Below, piece by piece: positions 9,839 to 18,758 of a stretch of 43,213 bases of DNA. Source of the stretch: Candidatus Omnitrophota bacterium. GTDB lineage: Bacteria; Omnitrophota; Gorgyraeia; Zapsychrales; Zapsychraceae. The stretch is from contig JAHFGL010000018.1 of the NCBI GenBank assembly GCA_023247445.1, forward strand, positions 1 through 43,213, in the 5' to 3' direction. Numbering within the stretch: the first letter of the stretch is position 1; each line of letters begins with the position of its first letter. Made by a program: the position numbers and the translations under genes. Below the pieces are notes generated by a model. That model did no database searches, was not told the DNA's origin, and saw only the letters and a list, made by a program, of their open reading frames with translations.

Positions 9839-10662
9839 GCCGTAAACAAGGGAAATTACGAATTGGGATTGTCGGCTGTGGCGCCATTGGTTCACGGATT
9901 GCCAAAAGTATTCGTACAGATTTAAAGAAGGAATGCCAACTGTCTGGCTTATTTGATATTAAGGGAGAAAAGATTAAAGAACTCGAGAAGAGTTTATCGC
10001 TTAAAGGTATTTCTAAAAAATCTCTGGAAGATTTAATCAAAAGTTGTGATTGCATGGTTGAAGCCGTTAGTGCTGATAATACTAAAGAAATTATTCAAAA
10101 AGCTCTTAAAGCAAAAAAGAGTGTCTTGTGTATGAGCGTTGGTAAACTTCTAAATGCCCCAGAACTTTTTCGTCTCGCTGAAAAAAATAAATGTTCGCTT
10201 TTGCTGCCATCTGGGGCCATTGCAGGCTTAGATGCGATCAAAGCGGCCAGCCTCGTTGGCATAAAAAAAATTACGTTAACAACACGTAAACCTTCAACAG
10301 GATTTCGCGACAATCCTTATTTCCGTCAGAAGGGCATTGATTTATTCAACATTACTAAAGAAACCGTCCTTTTCGATGGAACTGTTGATGAAGCGGTAAA
10401 ACTATTTCCTCAGAATATTAACGTAGCTGCGACACTGGCCTTAGCTTGCCAGGCGAAAGAAAAAATTTCGATTCGTATCCTTACGTCGCCTGATTACACA
10501 ACAAACTCACATGAAATTGACATGCTTGGCGATTTCGGACAGATTACAACTCGAACGAACAACGTTGTTTGTCCGGACAATCCCAAGACAAGTTATCTCG
10601 CTGTTCTTTCAGGAATACAAACGCTTAAACAATTTTGTACTGGCATTTTAATCGGTACATAA
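9835..10662 (+). CDS. aspartate dehydrogenase-like protein (NAD-binding, NadX/DUF108 family)
   Basis: RIGIVGCGAIGSRIAKSI Rossmann motif; MVEAVS, LLLPSGAIAGLDAIKAA, TRKPSTGFRDNPY, FPQNINVAATLALA; 4-bp overlap with panC. Confidence 0.82.
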   Translation: MSRKQGKLRIGIVGCGAIGSRIAKSIRTDLKKECQLSGLFDIKGEKIKELEKSLSLKGISKKSLEDLIKSCDCMVEAVSADNTKEIIQKALKAKKSVLCMSVGKLLNAPELFRLAEKNKCSLLLPSGAIAGLDAIKAASLVGIKKITLTTRKPSTGFRDNPYFRQKGIDLFNITKETVLFDGTVDEAVKLFPQNINVAATLALACQAKEKISIRILTSPDYTTNSHEIDMLGDFGQITTRTNNVVCPDNPKTSYLAVLSGIQTLKQFCTGILIGT

Positions 10663-10689
10663 AATGAACAAGAAAGGAGGAAACACAAC

Positions 10690-10938
10690 ATGATGAAGAA
10701 AGTCGCTAAAGTCGGTATCAAGAAAGAAAAAGGTTATCTCTATTTCGTTGACAAGAATGGAGACGTCTCCTGTGCTATGATGGCACGTGGTAACAAAAAA
10801 GGGGGAAAACCAAAGAAGGTAGCTAAGGTTGGTGTAAAAAAAGAATCAGGTTACCTCTATTTCATTGACAAAGCAGGTGACATTTCTTGCGCCAAGATGG
10901 TCCGAGGCGGTAAGAAAAAGGCTAAAAAAAGAAAGTAA
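10690..10938 (+). CDS. small basic two-repeat protein of unknown function
   Basis: 82 aa; two tandem ~37-aa repeats KKVAKVGIKKEKGYLYFVDKNGDVSCAMMARG / KKVAKVGVKKESGYLYFIDKAGDISCAKMVRG; strong SD AAAGGAGG at 10673-10680. Confidence 0.85.
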   Translation: MMKKVAKVGIKKEKGYLYFVDKNGDVSCAMMARGNKKGGKPKKVAKVGVKKESGYLYFIDKAGDISCAKMVRGGKKKAKKRK

Positions 10939-10960
10939 ATTGGCCTTATAAACAAATACG

Positions 10961-11012
10961 ACAGCCCTTGACATTCCAGGCTAACGCTGAAAATGTCAGG
11001 GGCTGTTGATTT
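10961..11012 (+). terminator. stem-loop terminator after the two-repeat gene
   Basis: ACAGCCCTTGACATT (10961-10975) / AATGTCAGGGGCTGT (10992-11006), 15-bp stem with one G.U, followed by a weak T-rich tail. Confidence 0.7.
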
Positions 11013-11013
11013 A

Positions 11014-11130
11014 TAAATTCCAAACTACAAGCACCAAATCACAAACAATAAATAAATTTCAAATCACAAACATTGATATTTGAAATTTTGGTCATTGAAA
11101 TTGTGTATTGTTTGGTATTTGGAATTTGTA
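11014..11130. repeat. interspersed AT-rich inverted repeat, family D (AATTCCAAACtaCAAGCACCAAATCACAAAC ... TTGTTTGGTATTTGGAATTTG)
   Basis: Arms at ~11014-11070 and ~11078-11130 are imperfect reverse complements; lies upstream of uvrA and is partly translated in the ORF-track version of uvrA. Confidence 0.75.
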
Positions 11131-11147
11131 TATTGGAGAATGAAAAT

Positions 11148-13946
11148 ATGCAATCCGAATTTATTACAATCCGCGGGGCCAAAGAGCACAATCTCAAAAA
11201 CCTCGATCTAAAAATTCCCCGCAATCAATTTGTGGTTGTGACCGGATTAAGTGGTTCGGGAAAATCATCGCTGGCGTTTGATACCATTTACGCCGAGGGT
11301 CAGCGCCGTTATGTCGAAAGCTTATCCGCCTATGCCCGCCAATTCCTAGAGCAACTGCAAAAGCCAAACGTTGAATATATTGAAGGCTTATCGCCAACGA
11401 TTTCAATTGAACAAAAGACAACAAGCCGTAATCCGCGATCGACGGTCGCGACTCAAACAGAGATTAATGATTATTTACGTTTACTTTTTGCACGCGTCGG
11501 AACGCCGCATTGCTATGAGTGCGGCAAAAAAATTGAACGCCAGACAACCCAAGAGATCGTTGAACAGATTCTAGAGCTTCCGCAAGAAACTCAAATCACA
11601 CTCTTAGCGCCGCTAATCCGTGGACGAAAAGGGGAATATCGAAATATCGGCAGCCAGGTAGCGAAGGCTGGCTTTGCCCGAATAAGAGTTAATGGCAAAA
11701 TCCAAGATGTTAATGAAAAAATAAAATTAGATAAATACAAAACTCATAACATCGAAGTAGTAGTCGATCGACTCACAATCAAGCCCACCGTTAAAAAGCG
11801 TCTGACTGATTCCATTGAAACGGCTATTAAAACAGGCAATGGTCTAATGATCGTCGATTTTGACGGCAAGATGGCTGAAAGAATTTTTAGTGAACAATAT
11901 GCCTGTATTGACTGTGGGACAAACATTTCAGAGATCGAACCACGAACATTTTCATTCAACTCACCGTACGGCGCCTGTCCTGGATGTAACGGCCTTGGAA
12001 CAAAAATGGAAATCGATCCCGAAATCCTTGTTCCTGACAACGCTAAACCATGGATCTACGCGGTGGCTCCAGGAAAAATGACACATCGTGGATACTTAAT
12101 GTATTACCGAGCGGTGATGCGAGAATTAGGGCGCGCCTACAAAGTTGATCACGAAAAGCCATATAAAGATTTATCAAATTCATTTAAGAAAATTGTCCTG
12201 CACGGATCCGATGACGTAATCTGGGGAAAACCTTATGAAGGAGTCATTAATTATTTAGAACGGATGTTTCGCGAAACCGATAATGATTGGCTTAAGGATG
12301 AGATCACAAAATACATGTCGGTTCTGCCATGCCCAACGTGCCAAGGGTCGCGTCTAAAAAAAGAAAGTCTGGCGGTTAAAATCCAAAATTTGAATATCGC
12401 GCAGCTGACATCCGTTTCCATTAAAGAAGCTAAAGATTTTTTCACAAATTTAAATTTCACCAAAGATAAAAAAGCAATCAGTGAACAAATCTTAAAAGAA
12501 ATTCTACGTCGTCTAGATTTTTGTATCGATGTCGGACTCGAATACTTAACGCTCGATCGAAAGAGCGCGACACTTTCCGGTGGCGAGGCAGAACGCATCC
12601 GCCTGGCCACACAAGTTGGGTCGGGCTTAGTCGGTGTCATCTATATCCTTGATGAGCCTAGTATCGGACTGCATCAACGCGATAATGATCGATTATTACT
12701 AACACTTCATGCCTTGCGTGATTTAGGAAACACTTTGATTGTTGTCGAACATGATGAAGATACTATTCGTAAATCTGATTATGTAATCGATCTTGGTCCG
12801 GGGGCGGGTGAACACGGAGGAGAAATCATTTACGCCGGAGATGTGGATGGATTATTAAAGTGTAAAAAATCTTTAACCGGTCAATACTTAAACGGTGAAC
12901 TTAAAATACCTGTTCCGCAAAAACGCCGGGCAATCGACAAAACGAAACAACTAAAAATTTCTGGCGCACAGGCGCACAATTTAAAAAATATCGATGTTTC
13001 GTTTCCTTTGGGAACATTTATTTGTATTTCAGGGGTTTCTGGTTCTGGCAAATCAACGCTCGTTGATGAAGTTTTATATAAAGCCTTGGCGCAAAAATTT
13101 TATCAGGCGCGTGAAAAGCCAGGAAAGCATAAAAAAATTGAGGGGATGGAGCACATCGACAAAGTCATTGTTGTTGATCAATCGCCCATCGGACGAACGC
13201 CGCGCTCAAATCCAGCAACGTACACGGGTGTGTTTAGCCACATTCGCGATATTTTCAGTCAACTGCCCGAGTCTAAAATGCGCGGCTATAAACCCGGCCG
13301 GTTTAGTTTCAATGTCAAAGGCGGACGCTGCGAAGCCTGCGGTGGTGATGGGATTCGAAAAATTGAAATGCACTTTTTACCAGATGTTTATGTAGAATGC
13401 GAAATCTGCCATGGCAAACGTTTTACCGAGCAAACCTTGGAAGTCCAATTTAAAGGAAAAAATATTGCTGATGTTCTTAATCTTTCGGTCGTTGAGGCGC
13501 TTAACATTTTTGAGAATGTTCCGCGGATCAGAAATGTTTTAGAAACATTAAATGATGTTGGACTAGGTTATATTAAACTTGGCCAACAAGCGACGACGCT
13601 TTCTGGAGGAGAGGCACAACGCGTTAAATTAGCTAGCGAATTATGCAAACAGGCCACCGGCCAGACATTTTATATCTTAGATGAACCTACGACAGGGCTA
13701 CATTTTGCTGATGTCCACAAGTTGCTGGAGGTTTTGCAACGCCTCGTTGATCGCGGCAATACAGTTCTGGTCATTGAACACAATTTAGAAATTATAAAAA
13801 ATGCTGACTACATCATCGACTTAGGTCCTGAAGGAGGCGATCAGGGAGGCAAGGTTATTTTTGCCGGTTCTCCTGAAGAACTCATCAAACAAAAATCTTC
13901 CTATACTGCTCAATATCTAAAAAGTTTTTTAAAGACAACTAACTAA
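11148..13946 (+). CDS. uvrA: excinuclease ABC subunit UvrA
   Basis: ITIRGAKEHNLKNLDLKIPRNQFVVVTGLSGSGKSSLAFDTIYAEGQRRYVESLSAYARQFL, zinc-binding CxxC modules, LSGGEAQRVKLASEL. ATG at 11148 preferred because the longer N-terminus is repeat-derived. Confidence 0.98.
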   Translation: MQSEFITIRGAKEHNLKNLDLKIPRNQFVVVTGLSGSGKSSLAFDTIYAEGQRRYVESLSAYARQFLEQLQKPNVEYIEGLSPTISIEQKTTSRNPRSTVATQTEINDYLRLLFARVGTPHCYECGKKIERQTTQEIVEQILELPQETQITLLAPLIRGRKGEYRNIGSQVAKAGFARIRVNGKIQDVNEKIKLDKYKTHNIEVVVDRLTIKPTVKKRLTDSIETAIKTGNGLMIVDFDGKMAERIFSEQYACIDCGTNISEIEPRTFSFNSPYGACPGCNGLGTKMEIDPEILVPDNAKPWIYAVAPGKMTHRGYLMYYRAVMRELGRAYKVDHEKPYKDLSNSFKKIVLHGSDDVIWGKPYEGVINYLERMFRETDNDWLKDEITKYMSVLPCPTCQGSRLKKESLAVKIQNLNIAQLTSVSIKEAKDFFTNLNFTKDKKAISEQILKEILRRLDFCIDVGLEYLTLDRKSATLSGGEAERIRLATQVGSGLVGVIYILDEPSIGLHQRDNDRLLLTLHALRDLGNTLIVVEHDEDTIRKSDYVIDLGPGAGEHGGEIIYAGDVDGLLKCKKSLTGQYLNGELKIPVPQKRRAIDKTKQLKISGAQAHNLKNIDVSFPLGTFICISGVSGSGKSTLVDEVLYKALAQKFYQAREKPGKHKKIEGMEHIDKVIVVDQSPIGRTPRSNPATYTGVFSHIRDIFSQLPESKMRGYKPGRFSFNVKGGRCEACGGDGIRKIEMHFLPDVYVECEICHGKRFTEQTLEVQFKGKNIADVLNLSVVEALNIFENVPRIRNVLETLNDVGLGYIKLGQQATTLSGGEAQRVKLASELCKQATGQTFYILDEPTTGLHFADVHKLLEVLQRLVDRGNTVLVIEHNLEIIKNADYIIDLGPEGGDQGGKVIFAGSPEELIKQKSSYTAQYLKSFLKTTN

Positions 13947-13954
13947 AAAAATCC

Positions 13955-13963
13955 TGATATAAT
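13955..13963 (+). promoter_or_regulatory. extended -10 promoter candidate (TGaTATAAT)
   Basis: tgatataat just upstream of the TPR gene; no convincing -35. Confidence 0.4.
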
Positions 13964-13991
13964 AACCGCCATGTTTCATATAAAAACTCTC

Positions 13992-14060
13992 CGTCATTCT
14001 AAACGCAGTGAAGAATCTAAAAATATAATTGAGATCCTTCGGCTTCGCCTCAGGATGACG
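13992..14060. repeat. interspersed palindromic repeat, family B, copy 2
   Basis: cgtcattctaaacgcagtgaagaatctaaaaatataattgagatccttcggcttcgcctcaggatgacg; same arms as 8475-8555. Confidence 0.88.
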
Positions 14061-16535
14061 AAGCAAATTCTATCAGTCCTCATAATTCTTTTCCTCCTAG
14101 GATTAAACTGCATTCCCACAATCAATGCCCAACAGGATGACAATGAATTATTTCTAGTCGCTGAAAAAGCATTTGAAGATGGATTCTATGATGTGGCCAT
14201 GCGTTATATTGAGCAGCTTCTACAAAAGAATCCACAGACACAAAGACGCGTTCAAGCCAATCTTCTCTTAGGCCAATGCTATTTCTTTAAAAGCGAATAT
14301 CTAAAGGCCTATGATGTTTTCCAAAGCCTTTTGTCCTATTCAGAGTATAAAGACGCAACGCTATACTGGTTGGGAGAAACTTATTTAAAGGGATCTGACT
14401 ATAAGCAAGCCGCAAAACAATATCGTGAGCTCATCGACAGATTTCCTGATTCCTCTTATGTGCCACAGGCTTACTATTCGCTCGGATGGTCATATTTTGA
14501 AGAAAATAATTTTAAAGAGGCCAAAGAGGCCTTTATTGGACTGGTCAAAAAATATGCCAAGCACCAATTAGCCGAAGATGCTTATTTCAAGTTAGGAGAA
14601 ATCGAACATAATCTTCATAATTATGAAAATGCCGTTGGGTTTTTTAAAGATTTTATTATTAATTATCCACAATCGCATCGTCATGCGGAAGCTTACTTCT
14701 ATATAGGGGAATCGTATTATTATTTAACCGATACACTCAATGCGATTAGTTATTATGCCAAAGCCGCCGAAATTGCCTATGATAACAAACTGACCCTCAT
14801 GGCCAAAGTCAGCTTAGGTTGGTGTTATTTAAAATTAGAAAAATTCCAGCTGGCCCAGCAATACTTTGATGAAGCTTTAAAATTATCTCAAGAAAAAGGA
14901 ATCCTCTCTGATGATGTCTACTTAGGAATGGCCAACCTTTACACAGAAACAAAAGATTATCAGAAAGCTCGCGATGCCTACAATCAACTCATTGAAAGAT
15001 TTCCTAACAGCCACCGTCTTGCCGAGGCTTATTTAGGAAAAGCCAATACGCATTATCTATTAGAAGATTATGAAAATGCCATCAAAACATATCGGACCAT
15101 TATTAACAAATTTTCTGCAAATAATAATTATCAAGAAACACTCGAGAAGGCCTATTTTGGATTAGCCTGGTCGTATCTAAAAATAGGCAATATCGACTTG
15201 TCTGTTGAGACCTTTAAAACGATTAAAGATCAAAGTGAAAACAAAACAGTCAAAATTAGCGCTTTGACCCAAATTGCCGATGCCTATCAAGATGTTGGTC
15301 AGCTAGAAAAAGCCATTGATATTTATGATCAAATTCTTCGCGATTATTCTGATAGTCCGTACACCGATTACGCTCAATACCGCCAAGGAATCGCTCTTCT
15401 TAAAATGGATAAAACAGAAATGGCAACGTTATCCTTCCAAAGTTTAAAAACAAATTTCCCCAATAGTAAATATTTAACCGATGCCAAATACTATTTGGCT
15501 GTCGCTTATTTTAAAAAAGGAGACTGGGTTAGCACAAAAGAGCAGGTCCAAGAATTCATGAAAAATTTGCCAAATACCAATGAGTTTTTACCAGAAGCAC
15601 AGTATATCCTTGGCCTGTCTTATTTTAATTTAAATGAATTTGAAAAAGCACTAAATACGTTTCAAAGCATCATAAAGAATTATCCAGAACAAACCGCTTT
15701 AGTTAAGAATTCAGAAATCAATATCGCCAAATGTTTTTATAAACTTGGGAATATTAAAGAAGGCTTGGCAAAATTTAAATTCATTATTAGCAAATATCCA
15801 AAATCAGACATTGCGCAAGAAGCGCTAATCTATGTCGGAGATCACTACCTTGAATCATCTGATTACGACAACGCGATCGTTTCTTATCAACAATTTATTA
15901 ATAATTTTCCAGGCAGTAGTAAACTCAATCTCGTTCGTTATGAACTGGGTCAAGCCTATTTAGGGAAAGATGAATATGATCAAGCCATTAATATTCTAAA
16001 ACTTATTGATGATCCGAAACAAGCTGAGTTATATGCGAAAGCGAAACTCGCGATTGCTGACATTTTTTCTAAGAAACTCGACCCTGAATCAACAATTGAG
16101 ACTTATCAAAATATTATTACAACATCACCAGAATTTAAACGTGATGCCTTCGTTAAAATTGCCCAAGTCAACAAACTAAATAAAGCCTATGACAAAGCCA
16201 TGGAGGCTTATCAATCAGCTTTAAAATCTGAAAAAGGTTCAAGTCAGACAGAAAATTTTGAAATTCAATTTCAAATGGGAGATACGTATGAACTGGCTCA
16301 TCAAACCAAAGAAGCCATTGATACGTATTTAAAAATACCTTATCTCTATCCCCAAGAATTATCATTAATCATCAAAGCTTATTTAAGAATTGCACGTTTG
16401 TTTGAAGATAACGAGCAGTGGGAAGAGGCGAAGACAACATATCAAAAAATTCTCACCTACAATACGGAAGAGTCTAAGTTTGCTCAAGAACGTCTAGAGT
16501 GGATCAATAATACGATAAAGTTATTAAAGAATTAG
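14055..16535 (+). CDS. secreted/periplasmic tetratricopeptide-repeat protein
   Basis: Signal peptide MTKQILSVLIILFLLGLNCIPTINAQ then many TPR units (AYYSLGWSYFEENNFKEAKEAFIGLV...). ORF-track start at 13971 would translate the repeat (RHSKRSEES...). Confidence 0.9.
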   Translation: MTKQILSVLIILFLLGLNCIPTINAQQDDNELFLVAEKAFEDGFYDVAMRYIEQLLQKNPQTQRRVQANLLLGQCYFFKSEYLKAYDVFQSLLSYSEYKDATLYWLGETYLKGSDYKQAAKQYRELIDRFPDSSYVPQAYYSLGWSYFEENNFKEAKEAFIGLVKKYAKHQLAEDAYFKLGEIEHNLHNYENAVGFFKDFIINYPQSHRHAEAYFYIGESYYYLTDTLNAISYYAKAAEIAYDNKLTLMAKVSLGWCYLKLEKFQLAQQYFDEALKLSQEKGILSDDVYLGMANLYTETKDYQKARDAYNQLIERFPNSHRLAEAYLGKANTHYLLEDYENAIKTYRTIINKFSANNNYQETLEKAYFGLAWSYLKIGNIDLSVETFKTIKDQSENKTVKISALTQIADAYQDVGQLEKAIDIYDQILRDYSDSPYTDYAQYRQGIALLKMDKTEMATLSFQSLKTNFPNSKYLTDAKYYLAVAYFKKGDWVSTKEQVQEFMKNLPNTNEFLPEAQYILGLSYFNLNEFEKALNTFQSIIKNYPEQTALVKNSEINIAKCFYKLGNIKEGLAKFKFIISKYPKSDIAQEALIYVGDHYLESSDYDNAIVSYQQFINNFPGSSKLNLVRYELGQAYLGKDEYDQAINILKLIDDPKQAELYAKAKLAIADIFSKKLDPESTIETYQNIITTSPEFKRDAFVKIAQVNKLNKAYDKAMEAYQSALKSEKGSSQTENFEIQFQMGDTYELAHQTKEAIDTYLKIPYLYPQELSLIIKAYLRIARLFEDNEQWEEAKTTYQKILTYNTEESKFAQERLEWINNTIKLLKN

Positions 16536-16544
16536 GAGGATTGT

Positions 16545-17219
16545 ATGGGCAGTGGTCTTTGGGGGATGTCAGCTTGGGATTTTATTAAAGCGGGGGGACC
16601 GCTTTTAATCCCAATTTTATTATGTTCATTTTTTGCTCTCGGTATTTTTATCGAAAAAATTTCTTATTTTGCCAGTATAAAAACGGATGTCGTTCTATTA
16701 AAAAAGAGGGTATTTGATTTAATCAAAAACAATCAAATTATCGAAGCCATCAAGCTCTGCGAATCTGACCGTTCTGCCGTTGCAAAAATCCTAAAAGCTG
16801 GTCTCTTAAAATTTGGATCCTCCCGGGAAGATATTAAAGAAAGTATAGAAGCTGTTAGTTTACTTGAAATTCCAAAATTAGAGATACGCTTAGGGGCTTT
16901 AGCAACAATTGCCCACATTAGTCCACTCCTAGGCTTATTAGGAACAGTGGCCGGGATGACATCGATTTTTCATACCATTCAAATACGCGCGGCTTCTTTA
17001 AATCCTGTAACCTCCGGTGATTTAGCAGGAGGGATCTATGAGGCTCTATTAACGACGATTGCTGGACTCATGGTTGCAATCCCTGCTTTTATCGCTTACA
17101 ACTACTGTATCGCTCGAACGAATCATATCATTTTAGAGATGGAGCGTGTGGCAACGGAGTTAGTTAACTTAATGCATCACATATCAGAAGCTAATAGCGG
17201 GGCCCAAGTAATCGAATAG
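16545..17219 (+). CDS. MotA/TolQ/ExbB proton channel family protein
   Basis: Three TM segments; LATIAHISPLLGLLGTVAGMTSIFHTI and GDLAGGIYEALLTTIAGLMVAIPAFIAYNY motifs. Confidence 0.95.
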   Translation: MGSGLWGMSAWDFIKAGGPLLIPILLCSFFALGIFIEKISYFASIKTDVVLLKKRVFDLIKNNQIIEAIKLCESDRSAVAKILKAGLLKFGSSREDIKESIEAVSLLEIPKLEIRLGALATIAHISPLLGLLGTVAGMTSIFHTIQIRAASLNPVTSGDLAGGIYEALLTTIAGLMVAIPAFIAYNYCIARTNHIILEMERVATELVNLMHHISEANSGAQVIE

Positions 17220-17225
17220 TTACCC

Positions 17226-17630
17226 ATGCAATTTAAACGACATTTCAAATTAGACTATAGCCCAGCACAAATCCTTACGGTTCCACTGATCAATGTGATT
17301 TTTTTATTACTTATTTTTTTTATTTTATCCCCATCGCTTACTATCCAACCCAGCATTAATGTCAAACTACCAAAAGCTATTACTAGTGACATCGTTCAAG
17401 AAAAAGATTTTATCATCACAATCACCGGCGAAGATGTTGTTTACTTAAATGGAAAAGTAACAACCTTAAAAGAATTATCCAAGCGTCTCAGTAATAATGA
17501 CATTAAAAATAAACCGCTATTAATTAAAACTGATCGCCGATCTTCCGTAGGTCGCATCGTTGATATCTGGGATTTATGTCGAAGTTTAGGGATAGAAAAA
17601 ATCAACATTGCCACTAATCAAGAAAATTAA
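17226..17630 (+). CDS. ExbD/TolR family biopolymer transporter
   Basis: One N-terminal TM (ILTVPLINVIFLLLIFFILSPSL) followed by periplasmic domain NVKLPKA...ITGEDVVYLNGKVTTLKEL. Confidence 0.92.
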   Translation: MQFKRHFKLDYSPAQILTVPLINVIFLLLIFFILSPSLTIQPSINVKLPKAITSDIVQEKDFIITITGEDVVYLNGKVTTLKELSKRLSNNDIKNKPLLIKTDRRSSVGRIVDIWDLCRSLGIEKINIATNQEN

Positions 17631-18067
17631 TGACTGTCTTAAAAGCTAATTTAAACCCGCAGATCTCTAACGGACTGCTCTTATCTGCCGGGATTCATCT
17701 TTTTATTATAATATTTTTTGCTTTCACTTTCCCAGCACCTAAAGAAAACTTTCAACCAAAATTATTCTTCTTGGGATCAATACTTAAAAAACAAGATGTG
17801 GTTGCCCACAGCACGTTTCAAAATAAAAAAATAAATCGTGTAACGGAACCAATCACTTTATTTGAATCAAAATTGAGCCAAGACGCCTTTACAACCACCA
17901 AACCACCTAGCGGCTATTTACTCCCGCGTGAACCAAAGAGTATTACAAAATCAACTTTTCCTGTTACCAATAATAATCAAACGAAAAAACCAACAAAAAT
18001 ATCTGATCCCGAAAGCAATCTCCCAGAAACGTCCTATCAACCTTTAAAACTCTACCCCCATGATTAA
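17630..18067 (+). CDS. TonB-like N-terminal anchor protein lacking a recognisable TonB C-terminal domain
   Basis: SNGLLLSAGIHLFIIIFFAFTFPAPKENFQPKLFFLGSI, TonB-type anchor in ExbB-ExbD-TonB order; ends after a polar/proline-rich tail. Confidence 0.6.
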   Translation: MTVLKANLNPQISNGLLLSAGIHLFIIIFFAFTFPAPKENFQPKLFFLGSILKKQDVVAHSTFQNKKINRVTEPITLFESKLSQDAFTTTKPPSGYLLPREPKSITKSTFPVTNNNQTKKPTKISDPESNLPETSYQPLKLYPHD

Positions 18068-18335
18068 AATTGATATTACCTGGGCGATAACCATCTATTT
18101 GTTTTTAACTCTTATCCTTGTCTTTGCATTGTGGTTGTTTTATACTTGTCGTGGAAGTAGTGATGAGACGGACATTCGTCATTTGTATCAATGCTCGTAT
18201 TGCACGTATCTTTTTTTCGACTATACCAAAACCGAGCTGCCCATGTGTCCGCGATGCAAAAGTTATATGACAATAACTAGAACACCCTTATCACAGGAAA
18301 AAAATGGTGGTCTTAAAATAAAAAAGATTAGTTAA
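18060..18335 (+). CDS. membrane-anchored zinc-ribbon protein
   Basis: TM ITWAITIYLFLTLILVFALWLFYTC then CSYCTYLFFDYTKTELPMCPRCKSYM (CxxC...CxxC). Confidence 0.7.
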   Translation: MIKIDITWAITIYLFLTLILVFALWLFYTCRGSSDETDIRHLYQCSYCTYLFFDYTKTELPMCPRCKSYMTITRTPLSQEKNGGLKIKKIS

Positions 18336-18336
18336 A

Positions 18337-18714
18337 ATGCTTAGAAACTTAAAAAAAAATAAACAAGGATTTGTTTTTGTCATGATATTGGTAACTATCA
18401 TTGTCATGATGGTTCTTGTTATTAGCGTTATTAGTGTAAATCTTACGCATACCATGGCCACCGAAGGAGAGATCAAGCGCATGCGAGCGGAACAAATAGC
18501 TTATGGATATAGAGACGTTGCCAGGCATTGGGCCCATACTACACTTGATGACCAAGATTTGATCGCAAGCAATGGTTTTAGGAGAACTGGTTTTTGGTTC
18601 AACCAATCCGTCAAAATAGATGGAACACTTTATAATCCCATTTACTATATGACAATTGATAATACTGACGGACTTTATGGGACTTCTCCACTAATAATTA
18701 ACGTTGTTTACTAA
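18337..18714 (+). CDS. PilX/GspK-like pseudopilin, paralog 1
   Basis: MLRNLKKNKQGFVFVMILVTIIVMMVLVISVISVNLTHTMATEGEIKRMRAEQ: prepilin-like G|F then hydrophobic helix. Confidence 0.7.
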   Translation: MLRNLKKNKQGFVFVMILVTIIVMMVLVISVISVNLTHTMATEGEIKRMRAEQIAYGYRDVARHWAHTTLDDQDLIASNGFRRTGFWFNQSVKIDGTLYNPIYYMTIDNTDGLYGTSPLIINVVY

Positions 18715-18758
18715 CACGCTTTTTAAAAACTGATCTTTAACAAAAGGTTTTACTTAGA

